Source: CAZCDS01 sp964497585 (GTDB taxonomy: Bacteria > Desulfobacterota > Desulfomonilia > Desulfomonilales > Desulfomonilaceae). From it: DNA of 64,000 nucleotides. Positions within the stretch are counted from its first letter, which is position 1, and every line of letters starts with the position of its first letter. Shown piece by piece: positions 1 to 7,714 of the stretch. The stretch is taken from the NCBI GenBank assembly GCA_964497585.1, contig CAZCDS010000014.1:57972-121971 (forward strand), given 5' to 3'. Position numbers and translations under genes: made by a program. Below the pieces are notes generated by a model. That model saw only the letters and a program-made list of their open reading frames with translations. It had not been told where the DNA came from and ran no database searches.

Positions 1-683
1 GAGCAAATACCACCGTTCTCGATTTTGCCGAAGACAACGGTCGGCGGCTGGCCTCGGAGCTGGGCGAGAGCGTGCTCTTCTGCAAGACGGACGTCACGGA
101 TGAGGCGTCGGTTCAGATGGCGATCCACAGGACCATGGAGACCTTCGGAGCGGTACATGTCGCAATCAACTGCGCGGGTGTGGGCACTCCCGGCAAAATA
201 CTCGGCAAGAAGGGCCCACTCCCGATGGAGAACTTCAACAGAGTGGTGAACATCAACCTCATGGGCACGGTCATGGTGATCCGGCTCGCTGCGGAGAAAA
301 TGGTACTCAATCAGGGCAACGATGACGGAGAAAAGGGCTTAATCATCAATACTGCATCGATCGCCGCGTTCGAGGGGCAGATTGGCCAGGCGGCCTACGC
401 CGCGTCCAAGGCGGCTGTCGTGGGAATGACACTCCCCGTGGCCCGGGAATTTGCTGATTACGGTCTGAGGATGGTCACGATCGCTCCGGGTCTCTTTGAA
501 ACACCGATGGCTCAAGGTCTGCCTGACAAGGTGAAGGAGTCCCTTGTCAGCATGATCCCCTTCCCGCATCGGTTCGGTAAGCCGTCAGAATTTGCGTCGC
601 TCGTCAGGCTGATCATTGAGAACCCCTGTCTCAACGGGACCACGATCAGGCTTGACTCCGCGATACGGATGGGAGCAAGGTAA
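1..683 (+). CDS. SDR family dehydrogenase, 3-hydroxyacyl-CoA dehydrogenase type II-like (5' partial)
   Basis: The reading frame is already open at base 3, so the N-terminus with the glycine-rich nucleotide-binding loop lies outside the window; a GTG at 72 is internal, not the start. The visible part carries the classical SDR signature: INCAG (the NNAG position), the NTAS serine, and YAASK with catalytic Tyr and Lys, followed by IAPGLFETPM. This combination resembles HSD17B10-type NAD-dependent 3-hydroxyacyl-CoA dehydrogenases, which oxidise the 3-hydroxy group in beta-oxidation. It precedes a thiolase, a DUF35 protein and an acyl-CoA dehydrogenase on the same strand, which fits the dehydrogenation step before thiolysis. 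The family is clear; the substrate is not. Confidence 0.85.
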   Translation, partial: ANTTVLDFAEDNGRRLASELGESVLFCKTDVTDEASVQMAIHRTMETFGAVHVAINCAGVGTPGKILGKKGPLPMENFNRVVNINLMGTVMVIRLAAEKMVLNQGNDDGEKGLIINTASIAAFEGQIGQAAYAASKAAVVGMTLPVAREFADYGLRMVTIAPGLFETPMAQGLPDKVKESLVSMIPFPHRFGKPSEFASLVRLIIENPCLNGTTIRLDSAIRMGAR

Positions 684-850
684 CAGACTTGAGCGTACCG
701 GAACTCCCGGCCGGGAACAAGAATGGCGCAGGACCAGGGCAGGCGCTGAAAGGGTATCCCGCGTCTCCGCGAGACGCTTCCGGCATTTCAAAATGATTTC
801 CGGTCAAATTGAAGGCAGTCACATTCAAACGCCAGTGGATAGGAGGCAAT

Positions 851-2020
851 ATGAGAGACGTTGTCATATTGGGGGTGGGCATGACCAAGTTCGGTATCTC
901 GAATCTTTCCATGAAGGAGATGTTCGCAGAGGCCGCGCTGGAAGCCCTCCAGGAATCACAGGTGGAAGCAAAGGACCTTGAGGGTCTTTTTGTCGGCAAC
1001 GTGCTGGGAGGATTCGAAGAGGGTCAGGTCAACATTGCGCCCTTCCTCGCAGCTGAAATCGGCATGAAGCCCGACGCGCCGTCTACTCGCTTTGAGGGCG
1101 CGTGTGCGTCGGCCACGGTCGCTATTCGCAACGCGGTCCTGATGGTGAGATCCGGGATCCACGACATCGTGATGGGGGGCGGCACCGAACGGACTGCGAT
1201 CATGGGCACCCCTCTGGCTACCAAGACCTTCGCCATGGGGAGCCATTCCGAGTACGAGCGGTTCACGGGGATTACCTTTCCCGGAGTCTTCGGAATGGTC
1301 GCCCATCAGTACGCGGCGAAATATGGGCTTCCGCTGGAGAACCTGAAGCACAGCATGGCAAAGGTGGCCGTGAAGAATCATAAGAACGGCGCACTGAATC
1401 CACTGGCTCATTTCCGAAAGGAGATCTCCATCGACACGGTGCTCGGGTCACCGATGATTGCCGATCCCCTACAGCTATTCGACTGCTGCCCCTTTTCCGA
1501 TGGAGCCGCGGCTGTGGTCATCGCGGACGCGGAAAAATTTAAAGAGCGGGTCGAGAAACCAATTCTCGTTGCAGGAACGGGGCAAGGCACCGCGGGGCCG
1601 GTGTACCGGCAAAAGGACCTTACGAGGATGGCCGCACGTGAGGCCTCGGTCAAGAAGGCTTATGCGGAAGCAGGTATCGGGCCGGCTGACGTCGACGTGT
1701 GTGAGCTGCATGATTGCTTCACGATCGCGGAAGTGGTGGCATCGGAAATGCTCGGCTTCTTCGAGTTCGGCACCGCGCCCGAGGCTGTGGAGCGAGGTGA
1801 CACGGCGCTCGACGGCAAGATACCGATCAACCCCTCCGGCGGCCTGAAGGCCAAAGGCCACCCCATCGGGGCGACAGGCGCCGCACAGACCTACGAGATC
1901 GTCAAGCAGCTTCGCGGTGAATGCGGTGATAGGCAGGTCAAGGATGCAGAAATCGGGCTCGTGGATACCCTTGGCGGGGATTTTAGCACCGTGTGCAATC
2001 TCGTGTTGAGGAGGTATTAG
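851..2020 (+). CDS. Thiolase family protein (SCP2-type thiolase)
   Basis: Thiolase of 389 aa, expected to cleave a 3-ketoacyl-CoA with CoA, or run the reverse condensation. ATG 851 is chosen because AGGAGG lies at 841-846; an upstream ATG at 809 has no such site. The nucleophilic cysteine is in GACASAT, the histidine motif is HDCF and the C-terminal loop contains GGLKAKGHPIGATG. The usual second catalytic cysteine block (CxGGG) is replaced by DTLGGDFSTVC, as in SCP2-like thiolases that work with a zinc-ribbon partner. The DUF35 gene begins immediately after its stop codon. The pairing resembles BbsA/BbsB of benzylsuccinate beta-oxidation and the steroid Ltp2/DUF35 aldolases, so retro-aldol activity is an alternative. 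Confidence 0.85.
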   Translation: MRDVVILGVGMTKFGISNLSMKEMFAEAALEALQESQVEAKDLEGLFVGNVLGGFEEGQVNIAPFLAAEIGMKPDAPSTRFEGACASATVAIRNAVLMVRSGIHDIVMGGGTERTAIMGTPLATKTFAMGSHSEYERFTGITFPGVFGMVAHQYAAKYGLPLENLKHSMAKVAVKNHKNGALNPLAHFRKEISIDTVLGSPMIADPLQLFDCCPFSDGAAAVVIADAEKFKERVEKPILVAGTGQGTAGPVYRQKDLTRMAAREASVKKAYAEAGIGPADVDVCELHDCFTIAEVVASEMLGFFEFGTAPEAVERGDTALDGKIPINPSGGLKAKGHPIGATGAAQTYEIVKQLRGECGDRQVKDAEIGLVDTLGGDFSTVCNLVLRRY

Positions 2021-2428
2021 ATGATTACGTATCCTCTGACATACAATGAGTTCAAACAGGGGCTGGCAGAGGGCAAGCTGCTGGGCCTCAGATGTGCCGA
2101 TTGTGGCGAAGGAATCGTTCCTCCATCCGCCGTTTGTCCCGCGTGCGGGGCTGGGCGACTGGAAAAGGAATACTTTGCCAAGAAGGGATCGATTCGGACC
2201 TTTACCGTCATCCGCGTAGGGCCCGAGGGCTTTGAAGCTCCCTACCTGATTGCAATGGTTGAACTCGACGAAGGACCCTGGGTGGTCGGCAACCTCGTCG
2301 GGATCACTGCGGAGCAGGCGGGAATGGATCTCATCAACAAAGAGGTTACGGTGGGCTCCAGGGTCCTCCCCCTGGATCCTGCGGAATCGGGTATCGAAGG
2401 CGTGGTTTTGACCTTCGAGCTTGCCTAG
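2021..2428 (+). CDS. DUF35 zinc-ribbon/OB-fold protein, thiolase partner
   Basis: 135 aa. An N-terminal helical stretch leads into a zinc ribbon with CADC and, 15 residues on, CPAC, then an OB-fold that ends in VVLTFELA. Proteins of this family (DUF35_N plus OB-fold, ChsH2/BbsA-like) form complexes with thiolases or thiolase-like aldolases and help bind the acyl-CoA. The start codon directly abuts the thiolase stop, and its GAGGAGG ribosome site lies within the end of the thiolase gene, so the two are very likely co-translated and work as one complex. Catalysis is not expected from this subunit alone. Confidence 0.85.
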   Translation: MITYPLTYNEFKQGLAEGKLLGLRCADCGEGIVPPSAVCPACGAGRLEKEYFAKKGSIRTFTVIRVGPEGFEAPYLIAMVELDEGPWVVGNLVGITAEQAGMDLINKEVTVGSRVLPLDPAESGIEGVVLTFELA

Positions 2429-2583
2429 GAGTCAACCCCGCGAAAGGCCTCCAGCGCATACCGGCAGAGTGGATCCAACCACGGGCGGACAGGGAGAGGC
2501 GCACGTGATATGGGTACGATCTCTGAGCCGAGTGTGCGGGTGAGCAGTCACCACGGTGGCCCGGTTCTGCATGAAGGACGGTC

Positions 2584-3732
2584 ATGAACTTCGATTTGAC
2601 GGACGAGCAGAAGATGATTCGTGACATGGCGCTGGAATTCGGTCGCGAGGTCATTGCTCCCCGGTCCGAGCAGATGGAGGCGACTGGCGAATATCCTTAC
2701 GATATCATGGAGCAAATGGCCGAACTCGGAATGATGGGAATTCCCTTTCCCGAAGAGTACGGCGGCAGCGGCGGAGATTGGGTGGGAGCACACGTCCTCA
2801 TCGAGGAGATATCTCGGGCGGACATCACGCTGGGAGCAATGCTGGACGTGACCATGAGTGTTGTGGGGCAGGAACTCTTCGTCTTCGGGACCGAGAACCA
2901 GAAACGCAGATGGCTCGTGCCCATTGCCGAAGGCAGGCAGATCGGCGCGTTCGGCTTGACGGAACCGGATATCGGATCCGACGCCCGATCGCTCCGTACA
3001 ACAGCCGTGCTTGACGGTGACGAGTGGGTACTTAACGGCACCAAGCAGTTCATCACGAACATCGGTCTGGACAACGCCTCGCTCATCCTTGTAGCCGCAC
3101 GCGCGAAAAAAGAGCCAAAGGGATCGACCATATCCACCTTCATTGTTCCCACGTCCGCGCCGGGCTTCAAGCTGGGAAAACGATACAGAAAGGCCGGTTG
3201 GCACGCGTCCGCCACGCACGAAGTCATCCTGGACGAGTGTCGAATACCCCAGGAGAACCTCCTCGGAAATCCCAATAGAGGATTCGCGCAACATCTGGCC
3301 GTCCTGGAGACCGGCCGGATCAGCCTGGCTGCGATGGCAGTCGGGCTGGCCCAGGCCTGCCTCGACCACTCGCTCCGTTACGCCAAAGAACGAACCCAGT
3401 TCGGCAAAGCGATATTCAACCACCAGGCAGTGCAGTTCAAACTGGCGGACATGGCCGTGGCAATCGAATTGGCGAGGAACCAGTACCTCAAAGCGGCCTG
3501 GCTAAAGGACCAGGGCAGGAACCATACCTTCGAGGCGGTAACGGCAAAGCTCTTTGCTTCGGAAATGGCGGAGAAGGTCGCCAGTGACGCGTTCCAGATC
3601 CACGGCGGATACGGCTTCATGGAAGAATATCCTGTGTCGCGCTATTACAAGGGAGTGAAAATTCTGCAGATCGTGGAAGGCACATCCGAAGTTCAGCGGA
3701 TGCTCATCGGACGGATTCTTAAGGACCTGTGA
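2584..3732 (+). CDS. Acyl-CoA dehydrogenase
   Basis: 382 aa, the normal length for the short/medium-chain acyl-CoA dehydrogenase family. It would introduce an alpha,beta double bond into an acyl-CoA using FAD, passing electrons to ETF. Visible features are the N-terminal helical domain (LTDEQKMIRDMA), the flavin/substrate segment GLTEPDIGSD, the C-terminal RTQFGKAI and QIHGGYGFMEEYPVSRYY motifs, and the catalytic-base region VEGTSEVQRMLI, which places the glutamate where butyryl-CoA dehydrogenase has it. It follows the thiolase/DUF35 pair after 155 bp on the same strand. Together with the SDR this gives three of the four beta-oxidation steps; no hydratase is adjacent. Substrate unknown. Confidence 0.9.
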   Translation: MNFDLTDEQKMIRDMALEFGREVIAPRSEQMEATGEYPYDIMEQMAELGMMGIPFPEEYGGSGGDWVGAHVLIEEISRADITLGAMLDVTMSVVGQELFVFGTENQKRRWLVPIAEGRQIGAFGLTEPDIGSDARSLRTTAVLDGDEWVLNGTKQFITNIGLDNASLILVAARAKKEPKGSTISTFIVPTSAPGFKLGKRYRKAGWHASATHEVILDECRIPQENLLGNPNRGFAQHLAVLETGRISLAAMAVGLAQACLDHSLRYAKERTQFGKAIFNHQAVQFKLADMAVAIELARNQYLKAAWLKDQGRNHTFEAVTAKLFASEMAEKVASDAFQIHGGYGFMEEYPVSRYYKGVKILQIVEGTSEVQRMLIGRILKDL

Positions 3733-3812
3733 AGACCGGAGGACTGCTCTGTAGGCCCGTGCTTTCCCGTCAGCGCCTGGGAGATCGCCCTCCTGTTCAC
3801 ATTTTTACCTGA

Positions 3813-3829
3813 CGCCCCGGAACGGGGCG
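3813..3829. other. GC-rich hairpin before the nitroreductase gene
   Basis: A perfect 7-bp inverted repeat, CGCCCCG-gaa-CGGGGCG, lies 30 bases before the ATG of the nitroreductase gene. Neither strand has a T-run immediately after it, so it is not a standard intrinsic terminator. It could be a leader hairpin or an attenuating structure between the acyl-CoA dehydrogenase and the nitroreductase gene. Confidence 0.4.
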
Positions 3830-3859
3830 CCATGATCTCACGTTGAGAAAGGATTGGTC

Positions 3860-4432
3860 ATGGATCTTATCACCGCTATCAAGGAACGAAGAAGCTGTCG
3901 GGCCTATCTGTCCGATCCCATCGACGAGGCAACCATGGAGCAGATCCTCGACGCGGCCGTCTGGGCTCCTTCGCCTGCGAACCTGCAGCCCTGGCAATTC
4001 ATCATCATTACCGCTCAGGACGTCAAGGAGAAGATCTACAAGACCTCCAGCGAACTCAAGCAGGCCTGGTTCGAAAAGAGCGGTTGGAATTGGGTTAACA
4101 AGTACAGCATCGATTTCCTGAAAGATGTTCCCGCAATGGTGTGCGTGGTAGGGGATCCGAAGAAGAGCGGACTGGATGCCTTTTCGCCCCAAGGCGCGGA
4201 GGCATATCAACACGCGTGCGCCGCGGCGATCCAGAACATGATGCTCATGGCACACTCGCTCGGGCTTGGTACCCTCTGGTTCACGCTCTTCGATAGGGAT
4301 ACGGTCCGGGGGATCCTCGGCCTGGACGCGGGAAAGGACCCCCTGGCCCTCATCTGCATCGGTAAACCCGCTGCAGATCCTATGCAAACACCGCGAAAGG
4401 ACGTTAAAGCCAAAACGACGTACGTGAAGTAG
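3860..4432 (+). CDS. Nitroreductase family protein (FMN-dependent oxidoreductase)
   Basis: 190 aa, typical for the nitroreductase fold. The N-terminal AIKERRSCRAY motif and APSPANLQPWQF are the usual FMN phosphate- and ring-binding segments, and GLGTLWF lies in the C-terminal half. ATG 3860 is preferred over TTG 3854 because GAGAAAGGA sits 7 bases before it. Members reduce nitro groups, quinones or enones with NAD(P)H, and some modify flavins or aromatic rings. Its position after the beta-oxidation genes suggests an oxidoreductase role in the same catabolism, but the gap with a hairpin leaves operon membership open. BluB, which makes the B12 lower ligand, shares the fold but needs oxygen; nothing here points specifically to BluB. 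Confidence 0.85.
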   Translation: MDLITAIKERRSCRAYLSDPIDEATMEQILDAAVWAPSPANLQPWQFIIITAQDVKEKIYKTSSELKQAWFEKSGWNWVNKYSIDFLKDVPAMVCVVGDPKKSGLDAFSPQGAEAYQHACAAAIQNMMLMAHSLGLGTLWFTLFDRDTVRGILGLDAGKDPLALICIGKPAADPMQTPRKDVKAKTTYVK

Positions 4433-4591
4433 TCGCGGCGGGGAGTCCACGAGAAAGCGCACACACGTGGCTGTGAGGCCAGGTGGAGCGATTCGTTCAG
4501 TAGGCCTGTCATGCGGATCTCGGCCCGGGAGTTCCGCAATTCCACAGAAACGTATGGTGTTCCCGGAACTCCCCGGTACCTTCTCAGAGTT

Positions 4592-5578
4592 TCACTGCTT
4601 TCCACCGTGAGCTTTGAGAAGCTTCACGATTCCAGTGTGACCTTTGTCCGAAGCGCACGCCAGGGCTGTACGACCACGATTGTCCCGGGCATTGACATCG
4701 GCCCCCTTGTCCAGCAATAACTTGATAGCTTCTCGCTTTCGCCAAAGTCCGTGGCAGGGAATCCGCTCAGTGCGCCCACGAAACCCCAGTTTCAGCCAAA
4801 GGACTTGATACCATGACAGGCGATCCTGTGGACTGTCCAGTGCCGCAACCTCCATCAAGACCGTCCTACCGTCGTGCGTCCTGGCATTGGCATCGGCCCC
4901 CCTTTCGATGAGGAATCTAAGCATTTCCAAACTTGCATCACACCGCCATACGCTGTGCATCAACACCGTCGCACCATCTGGCGTCGCCGCGTTGACATCG
5001 GCGCCACTGTCCAAGAGAAGCCTCATCATTTCCAAGCTTGTGCAGCTCGACCCTTCACACTCCATCAAAGCCGTTGTTCCTTTGAGGGTCTTGGCATTGA
5101 CATCGGCCCCTTTCTCCAAGAGCAGACGAACGATGAGCGTACGACCGGTCTTCGCGGCCACCATGAGCGGCGTCAGCCCTCTCCCTTCGCTGATGTCCAC
5201 TTCGGCATCCCTCGCCAAAAGGGTTCTTATCACACCTGAGTATCCCAACTCCGCGGCCATAATGAGCGCTGACCAGCCTTGTTTGTCCCTGAGGTTGACC
5301 TTTGCGCTACTATCCAAGAGGAGTTTCGCCACTTCCTCATTGCCATGCTGTGAGGCCCACATGAGCGCAGTCATCCCATTCCCTTCCCGGGCGTCGACAT
5401 CCACTCCTTTCGCTAGGCACGCTTTGACGGCCGCGACAGCGCCCTTCTTTGAGGCCTCAATGAGTTGAGTCTCCAGCGTCAGCTTATCCTTGGCGACTCC
5501 AACCGCAGGCAGCAGGATGCAAGCAAGAGACAGGGCAACTGAGCAGACCAACGAGACTGTGCCCCACGGATTCCTCAT
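4592..5578 (-). CDS. Exported ankyrin-repeat protein
   Basis: 328 aa, on the strand opposite to its neighbour. An N-terminal signal peptide (hydrophobic core about residues 8-27, likely cleavage near GVA-KD) is followed by about eight ankyrin repeats filling the rest of the protein; consensus pieces such as GMTALMWAS, GLTPLMVAA, LLLEKGADVNA and GRTALACAS are plain. One repeat near residues 245-285 is interrupted by an insertion rich in Trp and Arg. The ATG has GGAGA 6 bases upstream. Ankyrin stacks bind partner proteins, so a periplasmic or secreted binding role is inferred. A larger relative lies at 10187-12643. No enzymatic domain is visible. Confidence 0.85.
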   Translation of the reverse strand: MRNPWGTVSLVCSVALSLACILLPAVGVAKDKLTLETQLIEASKKGAVAAVKACLAKGVDVDAREGNGMTALMWASQHGNEEVAKLLLDSSAKVNLRDKQGWSALIMAAELGYSGVIRTLLARDAEVDISEGRGLTPLMVAAKTGRTLIVRLLLEKGADVNAKTLKGTTALMECEGSSCTSLEMMRLLLDSGADVNAATPDGATVLMHSVWRCDASLEMLRFLIERGADANARTHDGRTVLMEVAALDSPQDRLSWYQVLWLKLGFRGRTERIPCHGLWRKREAIKLLLDKGADVNARDNRGRTALACASDKGHTGIVKLLKAHGGKQ

Positions 5579-5833
5579 GATAATTCTCCACCATCCGCCG
5601 ACTGGCGTAAGCGAGTTTCGAGTACATCAGAGATTCGGGCACACCATACAACACTCTCAGGTAGAATGGCTAGAGCCGGGATTGCGGAGAGTCGGAACGG
5701 ACCCGTATCAGGTACAACCTGTTCTGGAGCGTTCCCATGTCGGCACGGCCGGGGGGGATCGCAGCAAAGAGAACAAAGACACAGGGCCTTCTAATGGGTG
5801 ACTCCTTGGTCTTGGTCCGTCTTGATTTTTCGG
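5579..5833. other. Intergenic region between divergent ankyrin and ArsR genes
   Basis: About 255 bases without a convincing gene between the ankyrin start and the ArsR promoter. Short open frames here lack ribosome sites and family features. I see no RNA gene or repeat. Confidence 0.5.
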
Positions 5834-5863
5834 TTGACATTCACTATTTCATTGTTTTATGTA
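5834..5863 (+). promoter_or_regulatory. Probable sigma-70 promoter of the ArsR operon
   Basis: TTGACA at 5834-5839, an 18-bp AT-rich spacer, and TATGTA at 5858-5863. Transcription from here would begin near 5870, so the TTG start at 5904 with its GGAGG site is fully transcribed. ArsR-family repressors normally bind across such a promoter; no perfect palindrome is visible in it. Confidence 0.5.
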
Positions 5864-5903
5864 ATACTTGATTCGTGACGATCGAATTCCGTGGAGGACC
5901 CAC

Positions 5904-6326
5904 TTGGCTCGTGATCGCCCGACTGAAAGATCCTGCTGCGCACCGAAACCCAATATCGAGCAACGTCCCCTCATGGATCGCCAACAGGCCACCGATCTGG
6001 AAGCCGTCTTCAAAGTGCTGGCAAACGTCACGCGCGTGAGGTTATTGCACGCGCTGATTCGGCAACCTGACATGTGTGTGGGTGACCTGGCCCGAGCGCT
6101 CGGCATGAACCCCCCCGCGGTCTCGAATCAGCTCCGGCTGCTCACCGACAGGGGGATCGTCACCCCGCGGAGAAAGGGAAATAACATCTCCTATCGTATC
6201 ATCGACCCCTGCATTGTCAGCCTGCTCGATCAGGGGCTCTGCTTGACCGAGGATCTCCCTCGATCCGTCCGCCTTGTGGCTGCGGCCGGGGGTGGGCTGG
6301 ACAAACGGGTGGACTTTGTGAGATAA
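5904..6326 (+). CDS. ArsR/SmtB-family metal-responsive transcriptional repressor
   Basis: 140 aa if started at TTG 5904, which has GGAGG 7 bases upstream (5892-5896); ATG 5973 is a shorter option without a ribosome site. The winged helix-turn-helix is clear: LEAVFKVLANVTRVRLLHAL, then MCVGDLARALGMNPPAVSNQLRLL, then the wing RRKGNNISY. Possible metal ligands are a CC pair at residues 11-12, Cys58 in the CVGDLA helix, and Asp101, Cys103 and Cys113 in the last helix. This is like SmtB/CadC proteins but with thiols where SmtB has a histidine. It heads an apparent three-gene operon with two cysteine-rich envelope proteins and probably represses it until a thiophilic metal or metalloid is bound. 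The inducer is inferred, not shown. Confidence 0.85.
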   Translation: MARDRPTERSCCAPKPNIEQRPLMDRQQATDLEAVFKVLANVTRVRLLHALIRQPDMCVGDLARALGMNPPAVSNQLRLLTDRGIVTPRRKGNNISYRIIDPCIVSLLDQGLCLTEDLPRSVRLVAAAGGGLDKRVDFVR

Positions 6327-6373
6327 CCGGTCCTCAAATTCCAGAGGCTGGGAAACCAGCCTGGAGGTATGTT

Positions 6374-6811
6374 TTGAAGCTGATGAGGACAATCGCCGTT
6401 GCCTTGGCTTCGGCAGCGCTAATCGTAAATATCGCGGCCGCATCCGGTTCCGTGCCCATGGCTGAGTCAGTCCGCTCCGCGGCTCAATCTCCAACCGCGA
6501 GGACCCTCGGCGTAGACGAGTTCATGACCAAGGTCGCCCGATACAAAGGTCCGGTGAGCATACGAGGAATCGTAACTGCAGTCGTCCCCCAAAGAAGTCT
6601 TCTTGCCCTTGTCGATACGGGGAGCTGCAAGGAGTCGTGCAGCGCGACCACCTGTTCCCGCCTCACCTTGCCCGTGATCTGGTCAGGGACCATGCCCAAA
6701 GTCAAGGAAATGGTGCGGGTCGAGGGTCAGATACGGGAGGTGAGCAAAAAGAAGCTCGTTTTCGTGGCGAAGCGTCTGGAGAAGGTCGGCCCGAGGAGAG
6801 GAGCCTATTGA
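6374..6811 (+). CDS. Exported OB-fold-like protein with CxxxCxxxxC motif
   Basis: 145 aa. TTG 6374 is preferred because GGAGG lies at 6363-6367; ATG 6383 is an in-frame alternative. Residues 1-24 form a signal peptide ending around AAASG. The mature part (about 46-137) reads like a small beta-barrel: VSIRGIVTAVV, LLALVD, MVRVEGQIREV and KLVFVAKRL alternate strands as in OB-fold proteins. Between strands sits a cysteine cluster, Cys85, Cys89 and Cys94, suited to metal or disulfide chemistry. Its stop overlaps the next start by one base (TGATG), so it is translationally coupled to the membrane protein. Not recognised as a named family. A periplasmic metal-binding role is inferred from the cysteines and the ArsR regulator. 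Confidence 0.7.
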   Translation: MKLMRTIAVALASAALIVNIAAASGSVPMAESVRSAAQSPTARTLGVDEFMTKVARYKGPVSIRGIVTAVVPQRSLLALVDTGSCKESCSATTCSRLTLPVIWSGTMPKVKEMVRVEGQIREVSKKKLVFVAKRLEKVGPRRGAY

Positions 6812-7356
6812 TGAGACCGGTCTCGGAGCTCCTGCGCAGAGCCCTCCTGCCAGTGACCGCATTTGTCGCGGTCCTGGCTGTTCATTTTGTCTGGCTAGGG
6901 TTCTTTCCCGAAGAGAACCCTATCCAAAGCCAGTGGCTGTCGGTAGTCCCGGAAACCGCTCCTTCCCCGCTGCAGACGTACATCGAGACGCAAAGCTACT
7001 GGTTGGGGTATTCCTACGCGTTGGCTTTCGCCTTCGCGGTGGTAGCCCTGCGATGGTTTCTCGAGCGGAGTTCCGGCGCGTCTAAGGGTATGGCTATCGG
7101 CAGCTTGACCTTTTCCGGCTTCCTGGCAGTAGCGGGGTGCTTTCTTATCGGGTGCTGTGGATCACCGATGCTCATCGTGTACATGAATCTGTTCGGCACG
7201 GCCTTTCTGCCCCTTGCCAAGCCGATCATGGCGGGCATCACCACGGTAACCATCATCCTTTCCTGGCTCTGGATGCGGCGCAAGAGAGCTGCTGAACTGT
7301 GCTGCGCGGACGGGGTTCCCGCGGGAAAGTCGGGATGCTATTGCAAGACCGGCTAG
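6811..7356 (+). CDS. Cysteine-rich integral membrane protein
   Basis: 181 aa with about four membrane segments (roughly 8-30, 64-83, 96-117, 122-154). The ATG at 6811 has GGAGAGGAG just upstream and overlaps the preceding stop. Cysteines are concentrated at functional-looking places: Cys110 and a GCCGSP motif (Cys115/116) within or next to a membrane helix, then a cytoplasmic tail with CC at 164-165 and CYC at 176-178. A CC-x-P pair inside a membrane helix is reminiscent of MerT-type mercury transporters, but overall similarity is not evident and no MerP-like protein is present. Transport or sensing of a thiol-reactive metal is an inference. I do not recognise the family. Confidence 0.7.
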   Translation: MRPVSELLRRALLPVTAFVAVLAVHFVWLGFFPEENPIQSQWLSVVPETAPSPLQTYIETQSYWLGYSYALAFAFAVVALRWFLERSSGASKGMAIGSLTFSGFLAVAGCFLIGCCGSPMLIVYMNLFGTAFLPLAKPIMAGITTVTIILSWLWMRRKRAAELCCADGVPAGKSGCYCKTG

Positions 7357-7714
7357 ATATGTGACCACCTTCTCGGAACGCCCCACCCAACAGGGCCGGA
7401 CATGGCCAAATCGGAATGGGGCGTCCGTCGGGATCTCCACGCGAGGCTCACGTCACACCAATTTGGTATCATCTTGGCAACACGGGATCGAAACATGAAG
7501 AAAGGGATCTGCGTGTGCTGATCCGTGGCACACCACGTATATGCTACCCCCGACCACACCTCGGCGTGGTCAATGCTTTTCTGTAGACAGCCGAGTGAGC
7601 GGTTTTCTTGCAGAGTGATATCAGGACAGACCGGCTTATACCACGACGAGATGGCGAAGGCAGCCGCGTCCGTTCCGGGGGAGGGAGGGAAATGAACCAC
7701 TGGGGGAGAAAAGC
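7357..7714. other. Intergenic region, no gene seen
   Basis: About 358 bases between two converging genes. Short open frames on both strands have no ribosome site, no recognisable domain and ragged composition. I see no terminator with a clear T-run. Confidence 0.5.

Noticed and set aside
3813..3829. GC hairpin as an intrinsic terminator
   Set aside because: No T-run on either side; kept only as an unexplained hairpin.
3860..4432. Nitroreductase as BluB, the dimethylbenzimidazole synthase
   Set aside because: BluB requires oxygen and the host looks anaerobic; no BluB-specific feature was recognised, and the gene lies with beta-oxidation genes.
7353..7700. Minus-strand frame of 115 codons downstream of the ArsR operon
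   Set aside because: It lies opposite the end of the membrane-protein gene, with no ribosome site and no hydrophobic or domain pattern.
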